Below, piece after piece: positions 27,257-35,670 of a stretch of 64,000 bases of DNA (the stretch's first letter is position 1; each line of letters begins with the position of its first letter). Made by a program: the position numbers and the translations under genes. The stretch spans positions 790,001-854,000 of the forward strand of contig NZ_CP011402.1 in the NCBI RefSeq assembly GCF_001643775.1. The letters run 5' to 3'. This stretch comes from Denitrobacterium detoxificans. Lineage in GTDB: Bacteria > Actinomycetota > Coriobacteriia > Coriobacteriales > Eggerthellaceae. The notes beneath the pieces were generated by a model. The model did not search any database and was not told the DNA's origin. It was given only the letters and a program-made list of their open reading frames with translations.

Positions 27257-28141
27257 TCAGATCGTGCGCATCATCGCCCTCCTGTGCGAGAGCCTACGCT
27301 CGTCGTCCTCCGAGAAGCCGGCGATGGCCTCGTCGAGCGCGGCCAGGCACTCCTCGCGGTCAGCCGGCAGATTTGCGACGAAGCCGATGGAGTTGGTGAC
27401 CAGGCGCGTGTCGATGACGATGGGGTTTTCCAGCGCGGCCACGAGCGCGCGGAACTCGCGGAACCGCTCGAGCTCGCTCATGGGAGCGAAGTCGCCCCGG
27501 GCCACCTCGGCGCCGAGCTCGGAGTCGGGGAAGATGGTGACGGTCGTGAGGTACATGAACCGCGGGCGGATCTGGTTGAGCACCTCCGCCGAGCGCGCGG
27601 CGGTCTCCTCGGCGCGCCCCGCGCCGGCGATCCCGCCCAGGTAGATGCAGTTGTAGGGCAAGCCGGCCTCATCGAGCTTCCCGCACTGCTCCACGACGTC
27701 GGCGGCGGTGTACCCCTTGTTCACGTGCGCAAGCACCTCATCGTCGCCCGACTCGATGCCGATCATGATGTCGGTGTAGTCCGCGTCGTGCAGCGTCCGC
27801 AGGTCGTCCACCGTCTTGTTGCGCATGCTGTCGACGCGCGCGTAGGTGGAGATGGTGGCGCCCGGCAGGTACTCGTGCACGAGCGCGGCAAGCTCGAGGA
27901 GCCTGCGCGTGCTCATGGAGAACGGGTCTCCGCCCGCCGCCCATATGTGGTCGGTGCCGGGGCGGAAGCGCGCGATCTCGGCGAGGTCGGCGCGCACCTG
28001 CCCGAGCGGGGCGGGGCGGAAGGGGTGGCCCTTGTAGTAGGTGCAGAACGTGCACGAGTCGTGCGTGCAGCCCACCGTCACCTCCAGCATGACGCTTTCC
28101 GCCTCGTAGGGCGGCCTGATCACCGGTCCCGTGTAACGCAT
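27257..28141 (-). CDS. Radical SAM protein (Elp3/B12-independent type)
   Basis: A 294-residue radical SAM protein. The cluster motif is C-T-H-D-S-C-T-F-C (CxxxxCxxC), a variant of the usual CxxxCxxC. It is followed by WAAGGDPFSM, DIMIGIESGDDEVL and NCIYLGGIAGAGR, as in the Elp3/MiaB-like radical SAM subgroup. The gene is distinctly more GC-rich than its neighbours, which suggests transfer. A role in maturing the adjacent RiPP peptide is possible but not supported by a recognisable RRE or SPASM domain. Confidence 0.85.
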   Translation of the reverse strand: MRYTGPVIRPPYEAESVMLEVTVGCTHDSCTFCTYYKGHPFRPAPLGQVRADLAEIARFRPGTDHIWAAGGDPFSMSTRRLLELAALVHEYLPGATISTYARVDSMRNKTVDDLRTLHDADYTDIMIGIESGDDEVLAHVNKGYTAADVVEQCGKLDEAGLPYNCIYLGGIAGAGRAEETAARSAEVLNQIRPRFMYLTTVTIFPDSELGAEVARGDFAPMSELERFREFRALVAALENPIVIDTRLVTNSIGFVANLPADREECLAALDEAIAGFSEDDERRLSHRRAMMRTI

Positions 28142-28253
28142 GGTTTCGTCCTCCTTAAGACCAGATATCGCGATATGTCAATGCATTCTTCGCACCGCGC
28201 CCCTTTTGGGCGGGCCGAGCCTGTGACGTCGTTGGATGGCGTGCAATCGGGGT

Positions 28254-29555
28254 TCATTTCCAAAGCGCTCTGCACGAGACCGCAAAGAGGGGCACGTTGC
28301 GCATCCAGTCCTGCTCGCGGTAGCCGGACAGGCTGAACCGCACGGTACTCACCTCGGGATGGGCGTCCTTGAATGCACGCAGGCTCTTGGCCCGAAGGTT
28401 TTCTTCGGCCTTCACCTCGATGGCGAACACGTCGCCGTCGTCCTGGACTAGGAAGTCGATCTCACCCGTCGAGTTCTCGGCTGACCAGTAGTGGGGCGAG
28501 AGGCCGCATTCCGAGATGAGCTGCTGGCAGACGTACTGCTCGGTGAGTGCGCCTTTGAACTCCGTGAAGACCTTGTTGCCGTCGATGACATCCCTCGGCT
28601 CCAGGCCGCTCATGGCGCCGAGGAGCCCCACGTCCACCATGAAAACCTTGAAGGCGTTCATCTCGCAATAGCTCGACAGAGGCACGTGCGGTTTGCTCAC
28701 GCGGCGGACCTTGTAAATCAGGCCGGCCTGCTGGAGCCACGCGAGACTCTCCTCGAAGTCGGTCGCGCGGGCGCCCTTGCGCACTTGCCCGAAGATGAAC
28801 TTCTTGTTCTCCTGCGACAGGTGTCCTGGGATCGACTGCCAGGCGAGCATGGTGCGAGCGAGCAGGCGGGGCGGTATGTGCTTCGCGAAATCGCTCACGT
28901 ATCCGTTCAGGATTTCCTGTTGGGTTGCCCGTGCGGCGCGCACGTCCTGCTCGGCGATGTAGGCGTTCACCGCCTCGGGCATGCCTCCCACAACGTAGTA
29001 TTGCTTGAGGAGCTCGGCGAACTTGCCCGAGAAGGCGTTCATCATCTCAGCATCCCCCGAGCTTATGAGCTTTCCGAACCTCTCGTTTCCCGTCGCATCG
29101 AGGAACTCGGTGAAGGTTAGCGGGTAAAGGTCGAGCGTGTTGACCTTGCCGACAGGGTAGCCGGTTCCCTCGGTTGCCGATATCCCCAGGAGCGACCCAG
29201 CTGCGGCCACGGCGTACTCGGGCGCGTTCTCGCAGAAGTACTTGAGGGACGTGATGGCCTTCGGGCAGGCCTGCACCTCGTCGAGGATGATGAGCGTCTT
29301 CCCCGGTTGGATGTCCATGTCGAGCTCGAGCGAAAGCGAGGCGATGATCCTCGCGATGCCGAATCCGGAGTCGAAGTAGCTGCGAGCGAGCGGGTCGTTG
29401 TCGAGGCTCACGTAGGCGACATTCTCGAAATGCAGCCTTCCGAACTCCTTGAGCAGCCAGGTCTTTCCAACCTGCCTGGCACCGTTCAGGATGAGCGGCT
29501 TGCGCCGTGTGCTCTTCTTCCAAGCGACGAGTTCATCCATGAGGGTTCTTCTCAT
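28254..29555 (-). CDS. AAA-type ATPase with DUF4143 domain
   Basis: A 433-residue ATPase. The Walker A is GARQVGKTW, the Walker B is LIILDEVQACP, and the sensor-like AAAGSLLGI follows. The C-terminal half is DUF4143 with an endonuclease-like end (STGEIDFLVQDDGDVFAIEVKAEEN, resembling a PD-(D/E)xK core). This family is common in gut genomes and possibly linked to mobile elements or defence, but its role is unknown. The start at 29555 follows GGAAGGAGG. An inverted repeat lies 20 bp upstream. Confidence 0.88.
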   Translation of the reverse strand: MRRTLMDELVAWKKSTRRKPLILNGARQVGKTWLLKEFGRLHFENVAYVSLDNDPLARSYFDSGFGIARIIASLSLELDMDIQPGKTLIILDEVQACPKAITSLKYFCENAPEYAVAAAGSLLGISATEGTGYPVGKVNTLDLYPLTFTEFLDATGNERFGKLISSGDAEMMNAFSGKFAELLKQYYVVGGMPEAVNAYIAEQDVRAARATQQEILNGYVSDFAKHIPPRLLARTMLAWQSIPGHLSQENKKFIFGQVRKGARATDFEESLAWLQQAGLIYKVRRVSKPHVPLSSYCEMNAFKVFMVDVGLLGAMSGLEPRDVIDGNKVFTEFKGALTEQYVCQQLISECGLSPHYWSAENSTGEIDFLVQDDGDVFAIEVKAEENLRAKSLRAFKDAHPEVSTVRFSLSGYREQDWMRNVPLFAVSCRALWK

Positions 29556-29575
29556 GCAACCTCCTTCCATAAAGC

Positions 29576-29617
29576 TACGTCCTTATTATAGCTCGAAATA
29601 GCAATAATAAGGACGTA
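29576..29617. promoter_or_regulatory. 13-bp inverted repeat upstream of the DUF4143 ATPase
   Basis: TACGTCCTTATTA and its exact reverse complement TAATAAGGACGTA flank a 16-bp spacer, 20 bp before the ATPase start. Position suggests an operator or transcript hairpin; no T-run follows. Confidence 0.6.
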
Positions 29618-29651
29618 ATAATGCGTGATATCGCAATTTTCAGGAGGTTAT

Positions 29652-29665
29652 ATTCCCACTCAATG
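29652..29665. repeat. Attachment-like repeat, copy A
   Basis: ATTCCCACTCAATG, the leftmost copy. On the minus strand it reads IIEWE but is followed by codons for YN rather than a stop. Confidence 0.6.
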
Positions 29666-29739
29666 ATTCCAGCGCCAGTCTGAGCGTTTCTGTTTTTATC
29701 ATCTCGTGCGCTCTGGTGCCGTCCCATGCCATACGTTGC

Positions 29740-30025
29740 CTCCCGTGCATGGGGAGTAATTCACGGATGGCCCCATTTGCTGGAACTCACTTGGAACTCA
29801 GATGGGTGAGTTCCAACTGGAACTCACCTATGGGGAGTAATTTGCGATGTATGGGGAATAATGCTTCTGACCTGCGGTTTTGCCGCTCCGCGATGGCGGG
29901 GTGAGTTCCAGACGATTTCCAGCCGATTTCCGACGGCATGGGGAGTAAAGGTTCCCCGCATGGGGAATAATGCTCCTGACCTGCGGAAACGAATCTATTC
30001 TGCTCAACAAGTGAGTTCCATTGCA
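29740..30025. repeat. Repeat-rich end of the first island segment
   Basis: No gene is visible. The region carries five copies of ATGGGGARTAA, two copies of TGACCTGCGG, several GTGAGTTCC units and a perfect dyad GTGAGTTCC-AACT-GGAACTCAC (29806-29827). The spacing suggests binding sites of an integrase or other DNA-bending protein rather than a gene. Confidence 0.6.
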
Positions 30026-30035
30026 GGGCGAGGGA

Positions 30036-30860
30036 CTAACGTGCATCGTCTATGGCAGATACGAGTTCGTTTGCCCATTCGACAGCTTCGCCTACGGTAT
30101 CTAAGACGTCTAGCCCCGCTGCCTGCGCATCATACAGCCCGGCCCATCGGTCATCCCCCTCGATCGCGGGCGGCCATGCCTGCTGCCTCCGGTAAGCGAA
30201 CAGCCTGACGCAGGTCTCGCGCGTCCTCGCGAGGTCGACGCTGCCCATGCTGCAGATGACCTGCAGGTCTATGAGGTCGTGCGCGCGGTCGCCGCCGGGC
30301 GTGCTCACGGCATGGAGCTTCTGGGCTATCTGGTGGTGCAGGGGCATGAGCGGCGAGGGCCCCGGTGCGGGCAGGCCCACGGCCTCGAACAGCGCGGCGA
30401 CGTCCTCGGCGAGCCCGTATTCCACCTCGTCGGCATCCCCGATTTCGTCGTGTCCGACCTCCAGCGGGACGGTCAGCCAAGACTTCCCGTTGTAGGAGAG
30501 CTTCACGTCGAAGGGCTGCATGACGTACTGCTCGGGCACGTCCCTCGGATGCGCGGGGCTGCGCGGGACCACGTGCCCTGTGAAGCCGCACCATCCTTCT
30601 GAAAGGCGATTCTCCAAGTTCTCGATGAAGACCTCGATGTCGTGGACGCGCGCGGCGTCGAGGTCTGTGGTGAACCGCGTCGCAGCGTTGCCGAACCGAA
30701 GCTTGAGCGCGCTGCCGCCCTTGACGACGCCCTCGGGGAGCAGTTGCCCCACGATGGCGTTCGCCATGGCCGTGCGCGCACGCAGGTAGTCCTCGCCGTG
30801 CGCCCGCTTAATGGCCTCGTCGAGGTTCCGCCTGCTGTTCGGTGTCTTAATCGCCGCCAT
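30036..30860 (-). CDS. AbiEii-family nucleotidyltransferase toxin (island copy)
   Basis: A 274-residue AbiEii-type toxin: VVKGGSALKLRFGNAATRFTTDLDAAR gives the KGG loop and D-x-D site. A LHHQIAQKLHAVS helix and HDLIDLQVICS follow. It is unlike the 19465 copy in detail and more GC-rich. The gene overlaps the upstream antitoxin gene by 14 bp, typical of a coupled pair. It is cargo of the first island segment. Confidence 0.87.
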   Translation of the reverse strand: MAAIKTPNSRRNLDEAIKRAHGEDYLRARTAMANAIVGQLLPEGVVKGGSALKLRFGNAATRFTTDLDAARVHDIEVFIENLENRLSEGWCGFTGHVVPRSPAHPRDVPEQYVMQPFDVKLSYNGKSWLTVPLEVGHDEIGDADEVEYGLAEDVAALFEAVGLPAPGPSPLMPLHHQIAQKLHAVSTPGGDRAHDLIDLQVICSMGSVDLARTRETCVRLFAYRRQQAWPPAIEGDDRWAGLYDAQAAGLDVLDTVGEAVEWANELVSAIDDAR

Positions 30861-31383
30861 TCAAATCCTCCAACAGGGCCATCTCCTCCTCAGCCCGTAT
30901 GAGGCCGAGCTCCCTTGCGCGGCGGGCGGCGTCAACGAGCCTGCTCGTCATCATCGTGCCCCTGCAGGACCGTATGGCCGCGGGAACCGTCTGGGAAGGG
31001 ATGCCCTCGTACTCGGTTGTGTCGCCGCAGTCCGGGCGCCGCACCACCTCGATGGAGGCGGGCAAGCTCCTGCGGACGCGGTTCGGTGTCGCGACGTGGA
31101 TCAATGCGGGGTTCGTGGGCGCAAGCGCGTGCATGGCGATGACGGACTCGGCGTACAGGTACGCCCCCTGTCCGACGAGAGCGACGGCCTCGGCGTACGG
31201 GTCGAGCTCGGTGGGGACCCAGTGCTTGATCCGGTAGACGCCGTAGCCGATGCGCGTGAGCCGGCCGTCCTTCGCGATGCGGGAGAGCTCCTTGTCGGAC
31301 GCGCCGGCCCCCTTCGCCTCGGCGGAGGTGACCAGGCCGTAGTTGTCGGCGGCAATCTCGTATATGTCATCGTAAATCGTCAT
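30847..31383 (-). CDS. AbiEi-family antitoxin / repressor (island copy)
   Basis: A 178-residue antitoxin with an N-terminal winged helix (GLVTSAEAKGAGASDKELSRIA, then GRLTRIGYGVYRI), a central ESVIAMHALAP segment, and IHVATPNRVRR as in AbiEi proteins. It pairs with the downstream overlapping nucleotidyltransferase and probably represses the operon through the inverted repeat at 31390-31411. Confidence 0.87.
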   Translation of the reverse strand: MTIYDDIYEIAADNYGLVTSAEAKGAGASDKELSRIAKDGRLTRIGYGVYRIKHWVPTELDPYAEAVALVGQGAYLYAESVIAMHALAPTNPALIHVATPNRVRRSLPASIEVVRRPDCGDTTEYEGIPSQTVPAAIRSCRGTMMTSRLVDAARRARELGLIRAEEEMALLEDLNGGD

Positions 31384-31389
31384 GCCAAC

Positions 31390-31411
31390 ACCTTACCATA
31401 TTTGGTGAGGT
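31390..31411. promoter_or_regulatory. Probable operator of the island AbiE pair
   Basis: ACCTTACCA and TGGTGAGGT (one mismatch) form an inverted repeat around TATT, immediately upstream of the antitoxin start. Confidence 0.6.
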
Positions 31412-31556
31412 TTTGACATGAATAATTGCCGTCGTTCCCAAAACGCTGACAAGATTGCGGTTTTGGAAGCGAAACCCCGGCTTTCCGTGAGGGGGACGCG
31501 CCTGAAGCGGGGGCACGCCGAACGGCGCGATTACGGTGCTTTTTCGGTTCGAAATT

Positions 31557-31568
31557 ATTCCCACTCAA
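31557..31568. repeat. Attachment-like repeat, copy B
   Basis: ATTCCCACTCAA. On the minus strand it ends a frame in VEWE-stop. It lies about 160 bp beyond the 3' end of an integrase gene, and GGTACGAAT repeats sit just inside (31661-31698). Confidence 0.7.
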
Positions 31569-31660
31569 CAGACGCATGAAAACCTCCTTTCAAATTGCGT
31601 CTGCATTCCCGCAGGTCAGAAGCTTGAAATTGCGACTCCTCTCGTCTTGGCGGTCTTGCT

Positions 31661-31698
31661 GGTACGAATCTGGTACGAATCGTGCAGAAGTTCGTACC
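31661..31698. repeat. GGTACGAAT arm-type repeats, left end of second segment
   Basis: Two direct copies of GGTACGAAT and one inverted copy (TTCGTACC) lie between copy B and the integrase. Two more direct copies occur near 34332-34352, just inside copy C, so the family marks both ends of one segment. Confidence 0.65.
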
Positions 31699-31726
31699 AG
31701 GCAGTTCTGGCAGTGCTCGGACGGGT

Positions 31727-32419
31727 CTAGAAAACGGACGCAACGGCGGCTACCGCCTCGCGCTTCGAGTCCATGTTTACATGGGTGTAGATGTCCATGG
31801 AGATCTGCGAGCTGTAGTGCCCGGCGAGCTCCTGCATCACCTTGGGATGCACGCCATTGATGGCGAGCAGGGTCAGGTACGTATGGCGGAACTCGTGAAG
31901 GCACCAGCCTTCGAGACCATACTTGGCGCGGTCCTCTGTCCACCAACGGCTGAGACTCGTGGGCAACACGCGGGTGCCGCTGTTGTCGGATATCACGGGG
32001 CTGTCGTCGGTTTGCTCGATGTAGCCCTCCTCCGGCTTGCGCCACTGGTTCGTGCGGGCGTAGCGCTTGAACTGAGCCTCCTTGTGGGCCTTAAGAACTT
32101 GGATGGTCTTATCCGAGAGCGGCAGCACGCGGGTGCCGGCCTTGGTCTTGGTGGCCTTGAGGTTGCCCATGTAGTCGTATGAGTGGCGTATGTCGGCAAC
32201 CCTGCGATCGAAGTCGATGTCGCCCCAGGAGAGCCCGCAGATCTCGCCACGGCGCAGGCCCATGGCGATGGCGAGCAGGTATGCGCACTCACGGTCGGGC
32301 TCGGGGTCGAGCGCTTCGATGAACTTGTGCGCCTGGGCGGGACTGAGGGCGCGCTTGGCCTTGGTGTCCATCTTGGGCGGATTCGCCTTATCGCAGGGGT
32401 TGGTCACGAGAATCTCCAC
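31727..32419 (-). pseudogene. Tyrosine recombinase/integrase, catalytic domain only
   Basis: A 230-residue protein with the full tyrosine-recombinase active site: R in GLRRGEICGL, K in KATKTKAGT, H-x-x-R in HEFRHTY, H in ELAGHYS, and nucleophile Y in MDIYTHV. The N-terminal arm-binding and SAM-like core-binding domains (about 150-170 residues) are missing. The gene runs directly into the start region of the MFS gene, so a deletion probably removed them. It lies beside copy B, where an island integrase is expected. Activity is doubtful. Confidence 0.85.
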
Positions 32420-32473
32420 CTAGGATATATAATTCTGGCAGTAGAGCCGTTTTGCGAAAGGAGGGATCAAAAG

Positions 32474-33772
32474 GTGGCAGCTACAGGCGCCTCGCAATCC
32501 GGTTCGCTTCGATCCTCGTGGCAGTTCAAGCTCGCCTGCGTGTGGGGCGGGGAGCTCGTCTCGGTGCTCACCAGTTCGATCCTGCAGATGGGGTTTATTT
32601 GGCACATCGCCCTTTCCACCAATTCAGCGGCCATGCTTTCGCTCGCATCGCTCGCGGGATTTCTGCCGCTCGCCCTGTTCGGGACCTTTGCCGGCACCGT
32701 CGTCGACAGGCATCCGCTCAAACGCGTCCTCATAGGGGCCGACCTGTTCATCGCGGCGGTGAGCGCGGTCGTCGCGCTCGTTTCGGCCGTGACGCCCCTG
32801 CCTGTCTGGGTGGTCATTTGCGCCCTATTTTTCCGTGCGGTCGGGTCGGCGTTCTATACTCCAGCCTCTCTTGCCCTCACGCCGCATGTTGCCCCTCCCG
32901 AGCACCTCGTTCGCCTCTCAGGGGTGACACAGGGGGTCCAATCCGGCGGATACATCCTCGGCACCGCCGTGGCTGCCGCGATCTATCCGCTCTGGGGGCT
33001 GACCCCCATGATCGCCCTCGACGTCCTCGGGGCGCTCGTTGCCTCGGCGGCCGTCCTCGTCGCGCGCATAGACGTCGGCGACTTGCGGGAAGAAGGCGCG
33101 TTGGGTGCCTCGGAGGGGTTTATCGGGGGGCTGCGGGCGCTTTTCCGCGAATCGCTGGACGGCCTGCGCGTGCTCCGCGGCTTCAGCGGGCTCTACGCGC
33201 TGCTGTGGTGCGGATTTGCGTTCTCGCTGGTGTTCTCGCCCATAGCGGCTCTGTTTCCCCTAATGACGCTCGGCCATTTCGGCGGTACCACTACCGATGC
33301 GGCGATGGTAGAGATCGCTTTCTCCGTCGGCATGGTCGCGGGCTCGGCCCTTCTCGCGGCGACAGGCGGTTTCAAGAACCGATCGATCAGCATCGTGGCC
33401 GCCACAGCGCTCTTTGGGCTTGCGACGCTCGTATCGGGCCTGCTCGCCCCCGGCGGCTTCGCCGTGTTCATTGTGATGAGCTTCCTCATGGGTTTGAGCT
33501 CGCCGTTCTATAGCGGCCCGCAGACCGCGCTCATGCAGGAGAAGGTGCCGCCCGAGTACCTGGGGCGGGTGTTTGGCCTGTATGGGGCAATCATGTCGTG
33601 GGCGATGCCCGTCGGCCTCGTCGCTTCCACGCTCCTGGCGGATTCCGTGGGGGTGCCGCTCTGGTTCGCGGGATCCGGGCTGCTGATGGTGGTGCTCGCC
33701 GCAGTCACGTGGCTCATCCCGAGTGTCCGCGAGGTCGGGCGCCCGCTCGTGCAGGACGATCCTGGACGCTAG
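32474..33772 (+). CDS. MFS efflux transporter (macrolide-efflux type)
   Basis: A 432-residue major facilitator with about 12 membrane segments (for example SLASLAGFLPLALFGTFAG and the conserved GTVVDRHPLKRVLIGADL loop between helices 2 and 3). It resembles the Mef-type exporters of the MFS_3 group. The GTG start at 32474 follows GAAAGGAGGGATC; a longer in-frame reading would overlap the integrase gene on the other strand. The drug or solute is not predictable. Confidence 0.82.
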   Translation: MAATGASQSGSLRSSWQFKLACVWGGELVSVLTSSILQMGFIWHIALSTNSAAMLSLASLAGFLPLALFGTFAGTVVDRHPLKRVLIGADLFIAAVSAVVALVSAVTPLPVWVVICALFFRAVGSAFYTPASLALTPHVAPPEHLVRLSGVTQGVQSGGYILGTAVAAAIYPLWGLTPMIALDVLGALVASAAVLVARIDVGDLREEGALGASEGFIGGLRALFRESLDGLRVLRGFSGLYALLWCGFAFSLVFSPIAALFPLMTLGHFGGTTTDAAMVEIAFSVGMVAGSALLAATGGFKNRSISIVAATALFGLATLVSGLLAPGGFAVFIVMSFLMGLSSPFYSGPQTALMQEKVPPEYLGRVFGLYGAIMSWAMPVGLVASTLLADSVGVPLWFAGSGLLMVVLAAVTWLIPSVREVGRPLVQDDPGR

Positions 33773-33825
33773 CCCTAGGGCTGGAAGGAGACGTTCAAGC
33801 TTATGGATTCCGAGGGCAAATAGAG

Positions 33826-33861
33826 GGAGGGCCGCCTGTCTGGTGCTACAAGCGGCCCTCC
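33826..33861 (+). terminator. Hairpin after the MFS gene
   Basis: GGAGGGCCGC and GCGGCCCTCC form a perfect 10-bp stem with a 16-nt loop, about 50 bp after the MFS stop. There is no T-run, so it may be factor-dependent. Confidence 0.5.
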
Positions 33862-34068
33862 GGGCATCTATGGGTTCTGGCTAGGCCGGAGGTGTGAGCT
33901 CTCGGTAGAGCGGGTCTCCGTCGCCCACGAATTTGAGCTTTGCCAATGCGAGAGCGGGCTAGAACGCCCGCGCCTTCTCGCTTTAAAAGTGCCAGAGGAC
34001 ACGTTCGCTTAGCGCTCGAAGCATCCCACCACCACTCGGGGCTCTCGACGCCAGAGGCGCAGAGCATG

Positions 34069-34281
34069 TCAAGGAGCTTGGCTCGGGCATCCAGGGCAGA
34101 ACTGATCGAAGTCCTCGCGCATGGCATCGAGGACAGCCTTGCTGGTGGAGATCATGTCGTTGCAGATGTCCCTCTTTTCCTCAAGCGTGTAACTCTCTGG
34201 CGAGTACACGCAAAGATCCGCGCGGAAGTACGCCATGTTCTCGGTCTGGCTGAGTTCGGTCATCTTAGCTTTGCTAATCAT
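34069..34281 (-). CDS. Small hypothetical protein, perhaps frameshifted
   Basis: A 70-residue frame beginning MISKAKMTEL after GGAAGGAGATTC, a strong ribosome-binding site. The helical segment SYTLEEKRDICNDMISTSK looks coding. The adjacent minus-strand frame, down to about 33846, continues with protein-like sequence (ARAKLLDMLCASGVESPEWW), so a frameshift near 34110 may have cut a longer gene. I do not recognise the family. Confidence 0.5.
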   Translation of the reverse strand: MISKAKMTELSQTENMAYFRADLCVYSPESYTLEEKRDICNDMISTSKAVLDAMREDFDQFCPGCPSQAP

Positions 34282-34878
34282 GGCTTGAATCTCCTTCCTA
34301 TGCCCAGCACCCTGAATGGTGGCGCTGAGGTGGTACGAATTCAGGTACGAATAATCCCGAAAGGAGCGTTTTCTAGTGAAGTGAAGAGGTGTGCCGATTT
34401 CTCGAACACACCACTTCTGACCTGTGGGTTTATTGCTTTCTGGGTTAGAGTGTGAAAGACTGATTTGAGGCTCGAATCATTCCCACTCAATGACAACCTG
34501 CACCGCCATGCGTCCACCTGGTTTCATATGGTGCTCCACAGTCCACCCAGTTGCAACAAGTGGCGAATCATCTGCGAATCACGCCTTGATTCGGGGCGCG
34601 GGGAATAGTCGACGCCTGAATCACTTTTCGTTGGAATAGCAACGAAAAACGCACAGTCATCCCCCGTTTTCCCTGAGGGAATAGTTGCAGGCGGCTTTGC
34701 TCGACGTCCCGATTGTCGAATCACGCCACCGTGAGTCAATTCGCGCCAATAGCGGCAGTCATCCCCGGGTTTTTACACGTCCGGGATGGTCTATGCGTGC
34801 TGGAAACCCGAGTGATTCAGAGAAGCTGACGCGCTCCGAATTAGCAAATGTCTTTATGCTACGAGCAGCTCACAACAT
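34282..34878. other. Island junction region with repeats
   Basis: No gene is visible. The region contains two GGTACGAAT copies (34332-34352), attachment copy C, then three CGAATCA copies (34564, 34575, 34717) and a TTGCAGGCGGCT motif at 34684. The switch of repeat family at copy C marks the boundary between two segments. Confidence 0.6.
34479..34492. repeat. Attachment-like repeat, copy C
   Basis: ATTCCCACTCAATG preceded by CGAATC. On the minus strand it ends a frame in VVIEWE-stop. Confidence 0.7.
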
Positions 34879-35256
34879 CTATTCGGAATCGTCGTCGAAC
34901 GCCCGCGGTACGCCCAGCTTTGCACCGACGCCCTCGACGAGGTTTCGGAGGTCCTCGAAGCCCGAGGGGTACTGGCCGTCCCCGTCGAGGAGGAAGCGCC
35001 TCTTATAGCCCTTACGCTCGATTGCGAGGTGCCACTTCTCTTGGTCGGTGATGAGGTAGCCGCGGTCGACCTGGTACTGCGACCTGCGCCAGCCGAGCAC
35101 CCCGATCTGTTGGATTGCCGCGTCGAAGGACTCTGCCTCGCCCCTGTCCATGGCACCGGCGACGGGAGAAGGCTCGCCTATAAGCTCCACCCTCACGTCG
35201 TACCCACCGTCCTCGCGCTTTTGGAACGTGTAGTCGCGCACCATGCTGCCCACCAT
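34879..35256 (-). CDS. Hypothetical protein
   Basis: A roughly 125-residue protein (first Met of MVGSMVRDYTFQKREDGGYD). It looks soluble, with alternating beta-like stretches and an acidic C-terminus (GVPRAFDDDSE). An alternative Met lies four codons later. The IS3 element starts 35 bp upstream of the start codon and may have removed its promoter. I do not recognise the family. Confidence 0.55.
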   Translation of the reverse strand: MVGSMVRDYTFQKREDGGYDVRVELIGEPSPVAGAMDRGEAESFDAAIQQIGVLGWRRSQYQVDRGYLITDQEKWHLAIERKGYKRRFLLDGDGQYPSGFEDLRNLVEGVGAKLGVPRAFDDDSE

Positions 35257-35377
35257 GCACACCCAGCCGAGCTCCAGGCGCTGTATACTCTGACCTATAT
35301 CGTTTTTTCGGACACGTGATGAGAGGCAAAAGGACCTCCATCGGTTAACCTGCCCGAAGGGACGAAAGGAGCCACGA

Positions 35378-35653
35378 ATGGCCAACAAGTACACCGACGA
35401 GTATGGGCGGGAAACCGCCGACTACATCATCTCGACCGGCAAGCCCATCAACCAGGTGGCCCGCGAGCTCGGCCTGAACGCGAAGACAGCCCAGCACTGG
35501 GTGTCGGCGCGCAGGAAGCAGCTCGAGGGCGGCGGGGAGCCGGAGAACGTAAGTCCGGAGCTGGTGGAGGCCAACAGGCGGATCCGCGAGCTCGAGATGG
35601 AGAACGAGTTCCTGAAAAAAGCCGCGGCCTTCTTCGCCAGGAACCAAGCGTAG
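35378..35653 (+). CDS. IS3-family transposase OrfA
   Basis: A 91-residue OrfA with a helix-turn-helix (PINQVARELGLNAKTAQHWV) and a C-terminal leucine-zipper helix (ELVEANRRIRELEMENEFLKK). The slippery heptamer A-AAA-AAG at 35615-35621 would shift ribosomes by -1 into the OrfB frame, which is open across the junction, giving the OrfAB transposase. Confidence 0.9.
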   Translation: MANKYTDEYGRETADYIISTGKPINQVARELGLNAKTAQHWVSARRKQLEGGGEPENVSPELVEANRRIRELEMENEFLKKAAAFFARNQA

Positions 35654-35670
35654 CCGAGCGCTACCGCTTC

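Noticed and set aside
27257-28141. Radical SAM gene as the maturase of the adjacent Nif11-type peptide
   Set aside because: It is on the opposite strand, separated by an ApbE fragment, and lacks visible RRE or SPASM domains. It was kept only as a neighbour.
31540-31570. tRNA 3' end as the attachment site (TTCGAA next to copy B)
   Set aside because: No cloverleaf can be drawn around GGTTCGAAATT, and the flanks do not match other copies as a tRNA would. A protein-coding 3' end (IEWE-stop) explains the repeats better.
32183-32473. Longer N-terminus for the MFS gene
   Set aside because: The extension overlaps the integrase gene on the other strand and reads as its antisense; the GTG at 32474 has a ribosome-binding site.
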